NCBI GenBank assembly: GCA_963556145.1
Contig: OY744473.1
Coordinates: 2,914,001-2,978,000 of the forward strand
Origin: Hygrocybe punicea
Lineage: Eukaryota > Basidiomycota > Agaricomycetes > Agaricales > Hygrophoraceae
Length of the DNA: 64,000 nt
Reading direction: 5' to 3'
Positions 55,799 through 64,000 of the stretch are shown here, in pieces; positions within the stretch are counted from its first letter, which is position 1, and each line of letters begins with the position of its first letter. The notes below the pieces were generated by a model, which worked only from the letters and a program-made list of their open reading frames with translations, was not told the DNA's origin and made no database searches. Position numbers and translations under genes: made by a program.

Positions 55799-57084
55799 TT
55801 AGGAAAGCGGAACTTCAGTGGTCGCGGGACTTTCTGGTGCATACCTGAGTGAAAACATTATGTCTATGAAGAAAAAGAAACTGGCTCACCTGTATTCACC
55901 CTCTGCTGCGACACTAAGTTCCTCGATATCACCTTGCACGGCGGAAAGGGCCTCAGCCGCAGCAGCATGGTAAAGGAGCTGAATGACCAGGTTTCAAGAT
56001 GGCTGTCTTCGTTTCCAGAAATACAACACCAACCTGAGATTTCGTAATTTCGTTCAAGTTCTTGACGGGTTCGGGCTTTCAAAACGAAGACTTTATCAGG
56101 TAATAACCGTCCGTTCGGATTGAAAATAGCTTACGTTTTCCAAGACAGTCTTCATGAGGGTGATTGCAACCTCAGTTTTCTGAACAAGGTCATCTTCCGC
56201 ATTCTCGACTTCCAGTCGGGCCTGCTCTTGCTTGGTGGGGTTGGCGTTCTTCAAGCTGTGAGGACCGAAATTTAGTAGTCACGTTACGTCACAATGACTG
56301 AACAGAGCGAGCATACGCTTGCTTGGCAGCATCTAGTTCCAACCTGCTGACACGGACGGCTTGACGAGCCTTCATAGCAACCGAGATTGAAGTGGACAAT
56401 GTCGTCTGCCACGGCTGCAAAAAGTTAGATTGGATAGAGGCGTCCTGATGTAAACGAGCGGCTGCGATCTTATCCCACACCCCGGCATATAGACGCAAGG
56501 CATTTGCAAGCTTGTCCTCGATGCCTGTGTTAGCGGCCCGTAGGGACGAAGCGGCTGATACGGCAGAGCGAGCCAAAGCATGAGGAAGAGTCTTGTGCTG
56601 TGCTGCAGGAGGTGTAGCAGGTGCGGGCGCAGGGAGGTTGGTGCCTTTGAGATTGGTTGCAGCAAAGTTGGTGATCCCGTACCCAATCGAAGAGGAAAGA
56701 TCGGTAATAGACTCTTGAATTTGGGTAGGGTAGTCGTAAGATTCGGTTTCATAGACCTTGGTGATCCTGGCAAGACGGGATCAACAAGGAGAGCACATGA
56801 AGGAAGCACACGCACTTGAGAACAGAGAGATGAGCTTGACGAAGAGCATCGACTCGAGCTTCGAGATCCTTGTATTCTATCCCAAGCTGTCAATGCTAGC
56901 AGGAAGCGGTAGCGTTGGCGGGCACTGTACCTTGAGGCAACTCAGTGATTTCATCCGCAGCAATTTGACCCAGTCGTTCCCGGGTGGCCTGCATGCTGGA
57001 GCTGAATCCTTTGGCCAACTTGTTTGCTGACTGACCCAAGTTCAGCCCTCCCAAACTCGCTTGTAGTTTATTCCAGCCGTCCAT
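55799..57084 (-). CDS. BAR-domain protein (Gvp36-like)
   Basis: The start MDGWNKLQASLGGLNLGQSA is followed by EYKDLEARVDALRQAHLSLL, YETESYDYPTQIQESITDLS, a Pro/Ala-rich loop, ALARSAVSAASSL, ALRLYAGVWDKIAAARLHQD, FLQPWQTTLSTSISVAMKAR and KQEQARLEVENAEDDLVQKT, ending YAPESPATTEVPLS after a last small exon. Long amphipathic helices with this spacing form the BAR dimer that senses or bends membranes. Yeast Gvp36 has the same architecture and acts in Golgi and endocytic traffic. It diverges from the proteasome beta2 gene (162 bp between starts). Confidence 0.82.
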
Positions 57085-57246
57085 AGTGGTGGGGTCGTTG
57101 TGATTTTACGGGCTGAACTTGAACGAGAGGACAGGAAATTCAGCGCAAAAAGTGGCCGGAGTGCTCGAGGTCTTTGCCAGGACGCGTCAGACCTGGGACG
57201 CGCAATAACATTTGTGTACTTTCAACTTCGCTCAAGACTTTGCCCA

Positions 57247-58284
57247 ATGACAAACGATTCAGTGTACTTGTCTCCAGGCTTTGACTTCTCCAATCAAGTC
57301 AGGTAAATTTCCATTAATAAATTTCCTCCGTTCTTGCTCTCTTACCTCTACCCAAGGAACTCTTTCCTGGCAGAGAAGGGCATCCCATCCCCAACGGCTA
57401 CTAGTACTGGCACAACAATCGTTGGCTGCCTCTTTAAGGATGGAATAATTCTGGGAGCCGATACTCGTGCCACAGAGGGTCCAATCGTCGCTGATAAGAA
57501 TTGTGAAAAGGTTATGCTCGGCGATGATCCTCCTGTGATTTATTCTCATTAGTTCTGGAAGTAGATCCACTACATCACTGAATCCATTCGATGTTGTGGT
57601 GCGGGAACTGCTGCAGATACAGAGTTCACTACAGCACTCATCTCTTCCAATATGGAGCTCCACGCCTTATCAACCGGCAGAAAACCCAGGGTTATCACAG
57701 CCATGACCATGTTGAAACAAATGCTCTTCCGGTGGGTCTTTGTGGCCATCGGCTCTTCATCTTATTGTTGAAGCGGTATAAATCCAGCTATCAGGGACAA
57801 ATTGGCGCTGCCCTTGTTCTTGGAGGTGTGGATGCAACCGGTCCCCATCTCTTTACTATTCACCCCCATGGCTCAACGGACAAGTTGCCTTATGTTACGA
57901 TGGGTTCTGGCAGCCTGGCAGCCATGGCTGTTTTTGAAAGTGGTTGGAGATTAAACATGGAGGTATGGGCCATCATAACCATTCCGAGCGATAGCTTGAA
58001 TAGTTGCTTTCTAGCGACAAGAGGCGCTTGCCTTGGTAACAAGCGCAATTTCAGCTGGTATATTCAATGACCTCGGCTCTGGTTCCAACATCGATGCCTG
58101 CGTCATCACCGCTTCCCACACCGAAATGTTACGAAATTTTGTCAAGCCAAATGAAAGAGCGCAGAAGGAGAAGAAGTATGGGTTCCGGAGAGGCACAACA
58201 GCGTGGAAGAGCGAGAATATCAGGAATCTAGTTTGCAACGAAGAGGTTTCTTCGGTTGCCGGCGACGCGATGGACACTTCTTAA
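57247..58284 (+). CDS. PUP1: Proteasome subunit beta type-2 (PSMB7/Pup1 homologue)
   Basis: The start [20 protein letters not shown] is a propeptide, cleaved before [20 protein letters not shown] to expose the catalytic Thr. Other hallmarks are [75 protein letters not shown] and [13 protein letters not shown]. The tail is charged ([20 protein letters not shown]), the C-terminal arm that wraps beta3 in the 20S core. Pup1/beta2 carries the trypsin-like activity. At least five short introns interrupt the gene (for example after NQVR, after NCEK, and near 57735 and 57965). TAA is at 58282-58284. Confidence 0.93.
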
Positions 58285-58390
58285 ACTAGACCGTGCCCTG
58301 GAATTGTCACTTTCACTGAGCTAAGTGCTGGGCTAAGCAATGAGCGTTTAATGAACGCTGAGCGACGGAAGATGAGGGGTAAAAAAAAAA

Positions 58391-58476
58391 TCCGACCTGC
58401 CTGGTTCGAACAGGCGACCTCAAGATCAACAGGTTTCCTTTACAGTCTCGCGCTCTGCCAACTGAGCTAAGGTCGG
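58391..58476 (-). tRNA. tRNA-Tyr(GTA) with a short intron
   Basis: The minus strand folds as a tRNA with acceptor strands CCGACCT and AGGTCGG, D-arm TAGCTCAGTTGGCAGAGC, anticodon stem CGAGA pairing with TCTTG around CTGTAA, and T-arm GTTCGAA. The anticodon is GTA (Tyr). About 13 extra bases after position 37 are a canonical tRNA intron, as in most eukaryotic tRNA-Tyr genes. A run of T (poly-A on the plus strand, 58381-58390) lies directly downstream and would terminate RNA polymerase III. Confidence 0.93.
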
Positions 58477-59106
58477 TTCATGTACAGTTGTTTTTAGTGG
58501 TCTTGGCACTCTCTGGAATCAAAAAAAAATCTTTTCACGAGAGCAGGTTGGTCAGCTTCACAAATATTTGAGATTAGGATAGTTGTATAGGCATACTTTA
58601 TCTATTCTTTGAGGTATGCTATTACATCTTAGAAAAATGAGATGTGTGCAGAGTTATATGCAAAATAGAAGAAGAGAGCTTCTCACACTTTGATGGTGCA
58701 TAGCTCAGTGAATACAACTTGGATTGACATGATTGTAGGAAGTGAAATGTTCACTCAGCAGCTGAGATGTGTCACAATATTCATTGTCAAATCCCTTATC
58801 TATCATTCATCATGCCATTGACTCGACTTAATGCCTCATCAGCTTTCTCTAGATCACCTTCACTGAGAGTTCTGAACGAACCACCACCAGGAGTACTGGC
58901 TCCTGACATGACAGAACCAGCACGTGACCGGATTTTCACAACGAGAGGGCTTAAAGGAATGCTGGGTCAGCAACACCAACGATTAATATAATGAATAACC
59001 ATACAAAGGGTAACCGTCATCCTCGTCATCATGTGAAACCGGCCAGAGGTAACCTCGATAGTCACTTGTTTCAAGAGATTGCATCTAACGCTCAAGCGTA
59101 TAAGGT
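58477..59106. other. Intergenic, no gene recognised
   Basis: A plus-strand 74-codon frame at 58767-58991 has no recognised motif. Otherwise nothing is supported. Confidence 0.4.
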
Positions 59107-61364
59107 TCACGGCAATCGAGTGCCAATGATGATTGTGTTCACCTCTTCTGTGAGAGTACCAAGATCTCCTGGTGTCGCCGCCCCCCTCAGCTTTGGACTT
59201 GCGGGCATTGATGTAGGAATAATGCGCTCAATCCCGAAATCGGACTCCTCGTCGATACCCTCGCCATTAGCGCCATGGAATGCATCCGGATAGGCTCGTC
59301 GGAGAGCCAATTGTCTAGACTTCGAATACTCAATCCCCAAATTCTTCCAATCAAGGAGGGGACTCAGTCGCTCGACACGATTCCTCTGATTGATCCTTTG
59401 CCGCCTGGTCTTCCCGCAGAATGTGAACATGCACTCAGTGAGCTGATTCACAGAATCTTCCACAGATTGCATCCGTCGGTCGACAATGTAACACCCTTCG
59501 TCTTGAGGCCGCTCGATCAGGTCTTGCATGAAGCAGCCGAAGCCTGATAGATTCGTGGTCACGGACGGAATACCCATCTAGAGAAGCGTATTCAGCAAGA
59601 CATAAATCAGGTCCTGCGTACTTGTTTACCACTGTGCACTCAGCGGGCGTGTATCCCCACGGCTCATAGTAGCTCGGAAATACACCTAGATGGCACCCTC
59701 TGACAAATTCTTCATAATCGAGACCCAATATCGGATTGTTGGAATTCAAAAAATCAGGATGAAAAATGATTTTGACGCGGTCAGACGACGCGTTGAAGAG
59801 TTTCACCCGTCGAATCTGATTTAAGATTGGGTCTCCAGCATCGTCGGCCATATTGTGCGTCGTGATTGGAGGTAATGAGTTGCGCTTGAGGGCAAATATT
59901 CGCCGCTTGAGTAACACTTGATCCTCATCCGAGAGAAGTGTATCCGGGGCAGGTATCGTTGTCTGTTCACTAGGATGGAATGAATGAAGCACTAAGGAGA
60001 AACGATCTTACATACCCATGAAACCTGGCAGCATGGTCGAATAATCTTGCTCCAATTCTGTTCTGAATTTCTGTGACAGTATCACGAAGCTGCTTCGTAA
60101 CGGCCTGGCCTTTGAGAGCCTCGATGGTGTAAGAATGAGTTGCGGCAGGCATGATTATGAAGGCAACAACGGTAGTGGTAGAATCGGCCTTTTGCAGTCG
60201 ATAGTTAAGACCTGCCTATGGGTTGGCCATAAACGTGTGATGACGAACATGTAACTTACGAGCAAGAGATTCAATAAACATATCGACCCCCTTATTCCGG
60301 TATTCATATCGCCCAGCCGTGAACATCTGTTGAGACTTGTGCGTCACGAACAAAGAAAACGAGATGAGGGTACGAACATATAGAGTGTTGTCCAAATCAA
60401 AATCATAGTGCCCGTAAAAATGGCCTCTGATGAACTCATGTATTTTGGCCTTGGAAGTGGAATGGAGATTCTGGAATTCATGCATTGCTTGAAATTTGAC
60501 CACGTTGAGTCCATTCGGCAGGACCCCATCGGGTTTGCGTTTCAGCAGATGCTCAGACTCGTAGGCAGTAATGTGAGAGACCGTGGTGAATACATCAGCA
60601 CAATGAGCGGCGGAGCGCTCAATACAATAGCGGTGATAGATGCCTCGTTTGCCTGCCTCGTGATCGACGTCAAAATACTGGAGGTTATTGTAAAAATCAA
60701 CGCTTCCGGCGCAAAGATAGCGTCCGAGAAGAGTTGCATGGGTGGTAAAGACGGTCGTGACATCGATGTGTCGCTTCCGACATAATGGAATAGCAATTCC
60801 CGCCTGCCATTCATGAAAATGGGCAACCACCGCAGTGTGAAGTTGCCGTGAAACAAACTAAATTACGACAGGCGATATGCATAACTGATGGCAGCTAGCG
60901 TGAAGACGAGAAAAACTCACATCTCCAAGGAACCACGCGACCAGGTAACCGAATACAATCGTCTCGTTTGTCTCTTGGTCGCTAGGAGGCGAAGGAATGC
61001 GGGCCAAGTTCCATAGGTCGCCTTTCCACTCATCCAATCGGGAATATTGGCTACCGGTGTCGAAGAGCAAGACATGGGGAGCGCCTTCAATAAGCCAGCG
61101 ACCATATAGAGCCTTGACACCATGCTCACGCATGGAATCCAAAGTGGCCGACAAGTCAGGGTCTTTCGGCTCCTCTGCTTCGACTTCCATTGGGGCCGTT
61201 TTGTAGCTGAGAGGGCCGATGAGACAATATCTATCGCCGTATTCTGCGACGGTGACCGGCACTTTTGTCTTTATAACCGTGTAGATACCGCCGACTTTGT
61301 TGGCAACCTCCCAAGCACACTCGAAGAGGAGGGGATTACGAACATCGCGTTTGCCGTCCGACAT
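59107..61364 (-). CDS. GSY1: Glycogen synthase (GT3 family)
   Basis: The start [20 protein letters not shown] leads to [13 protein letters not shown] (UDP-glucose-binding loop), [134 protein letters not shown] and [17 protein letters not shown], the E-X7-E motif of the active site. [20 protein letters not shown] follows after an intron. The C-terminus (to TRLP, TGA at 59107-59109) is shorter and less Ser-rich than the phosphorylated tail of yeast Gsy2, though [12 protein letters not shown] could be a target. It builds cytosolic glycogen. The start is 141 bp from the divergent thiolase gene. Confidence 0.93.
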
Positions 61365-61505
61365 GGTAGTGGGAGCAACGTACAGTGAACGTGCACAGAC
61401 GTCGGAGACGTTGAGGGCTTTGAGGGTCGACCGTGATGCTGAAAATTTTGGCGATTGACGTCATCAACTTGAACATTCCGCTCAGTCCTCATCTTGCCAG
61501 AATTG

Positions 61506-63170
<1,665 letters not shown>

Positions 63171-63547
63171 TGACCTATCATCCGCGTTTCGATAGGATGG
63201 GAGCAGCCGCTATATTTGTTAACGAAAAGTTGACCCAGTGAGAATTAGACGAGGGATTACTCAACAATTATAGTCAATACAACCCTTACTAAAGCTATCC
63301 TCAACAATTTTTGCTGTAGAATTGGGAACTTAATTTACGATTCCTGTGAATGAATAGCAAAGTATGCCCTCTTTAAAATATAATGACGGTTGAAAAGATT
63401 TCGAGTACAGCGGGTTCTTGCTTTACGGAAATTCTTGCTCAGTGGCGAGACTGAATACTGCAGTTTTACAAAAAGGTCTAAATTCTCAGATATAATAATA
63501 TTTTTTATTGATCCTGATTCGCTGCAGGAGTATTACCTGTCCAGCTT
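63171..63547. other. Intergenic between convergent thiolase and valyl-tRNA synthetase genes
   Basis: AT-rich, with no coding frame. It includes AATATAATGA and TAATAATATTTTTTATTG, possible polyadenylation regions. Confidence 0.5.
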
Positions 63548-64000
63548 TCACTTGAGTTGAGCGAACATCAGTTTGGACAACTCAAGAGAATCTATCTCCG
63601 CTTTCAAAGTCTTTCGCTGCCCAATCACAATCAGCCATCGCGTTCCAGTCCTAGATGAAACACATATCACCTTTTCTTCATTCACGAGTCTCACATTAGC
63701 AGGCACTGTTTCCTCGTATTCAGGCTGGGCCTCGACTTTCTCTATTTTCCTCATGTTCAGCCGGGCTAGGTCAAGCTTTTTCTCACACTTGGCCAATTCG
63801 GCGTCCAAATCCACCAGACCCTGCACAACAGGTTAGCTCCCAACGAGTTAGTGATGTTTCAATGACACTCACTCGAACGACGGTATAGACGGCTACCGTA
63901 GGAGTCACGACGGCAGACCCACATCCCGCTGGAATGTCCTTCAAATCGCGAACCACCTTAGCGTTCTTGCACCCTTTTGTGAGAGCCTCGATGGTCAGCA
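63548..64000 (-). CDS. VAS1: Valyl-tRNA synthetase, 3' end (partial)
   Basis: The gene runs off the right edge. Visible parts are LTIEALTKGCKNAKVVRDLK, IPAGCGSAVVTPTVAVYTVV, GLVDLDAELAKCEKKLDLAR and NMRKIEKVEAQPEYEETVPA, then across an intron KTLKAEIDSLELSKLMFAQL and stop at 63548. The coiled-coil segment starting DLDAELAK is the tRNA-binding C-terminal arm typical of valyl-tRNA synthetases. The enzyme charges tRNA-Val in cytosol and, in fungi, usually also in mitochondria. Confidence 0.85.

Overview
The window reads as nuclear DNA of a basidiomycete, most likely an Agaricomycete. The core genes carry many 45-60 bp GT-AG introns, and several families are typical of mushroom genomes: a Plavaka transposase, a DIRS-like tyrosine-recombinase retroelement, a PCL-type cyclin and a Rua1-domain regulator. 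I cannot name the genus.

Positions 1 to about 36,300 are a nest of mobile elements and their remains. From left to right: an open Gag-protease ORF of a minus-strand Ty3/gypsy-type element with its 5' LTR and primer-binding site; a second minus-strand LTR next to a tandem array of about 156-bp units; a RecQ-like helicase pseudogene; a degraded DIRS-like element (tyrosine recombinase, RT-RNase H, Gag and terminal split direct repeats) whose gag is interrupted by a young 1,685-bp non-autonomous LTR element; a decayed Ty1/copia element; an intact five-exon gene of unknown function; a 175-bp tandem repeat; an almost intact Plavaka transposase; a broken cyclin copy between direct repeats; and a third minus-strand LTR. 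Most premature stops in these elements are TGA or TAG where CGA or CAG is expected, which points to C-to-T decay.

From about 36,850 to the right edge the sequence becomes a compact set of conserved single-copy genes: proteasome beta7 and beta2, a membrane protein, EAF3/MRG15, casein kinase I, a small secreted protein, mago nashi, glucosamine-6-phosphate deaminase, mitochondrial uS10, SUS1/ENY2, a Rua1-domain regulator, a p24 cargo receptor, an aldehyde dehydrogenase, a BAR protein, an intron-containing tRNA-Tyr, glycogen synthase, a 3-ketoacyl-CoA thiolase and the 3' end of valyl-tRNA synthetase. Several pairs are divergent and share promoters of 90-160 bp (Rua1/p24, BAR/beta2, glycogen synthase/thiolase).

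Exon boundaries were worked out by hand from splice signals, reading phase and family conservation. They are most secure for beta7, mago, CK1 and the unknown five-exon gene, where the phases sum correctly. No transcript or database evidence was available.
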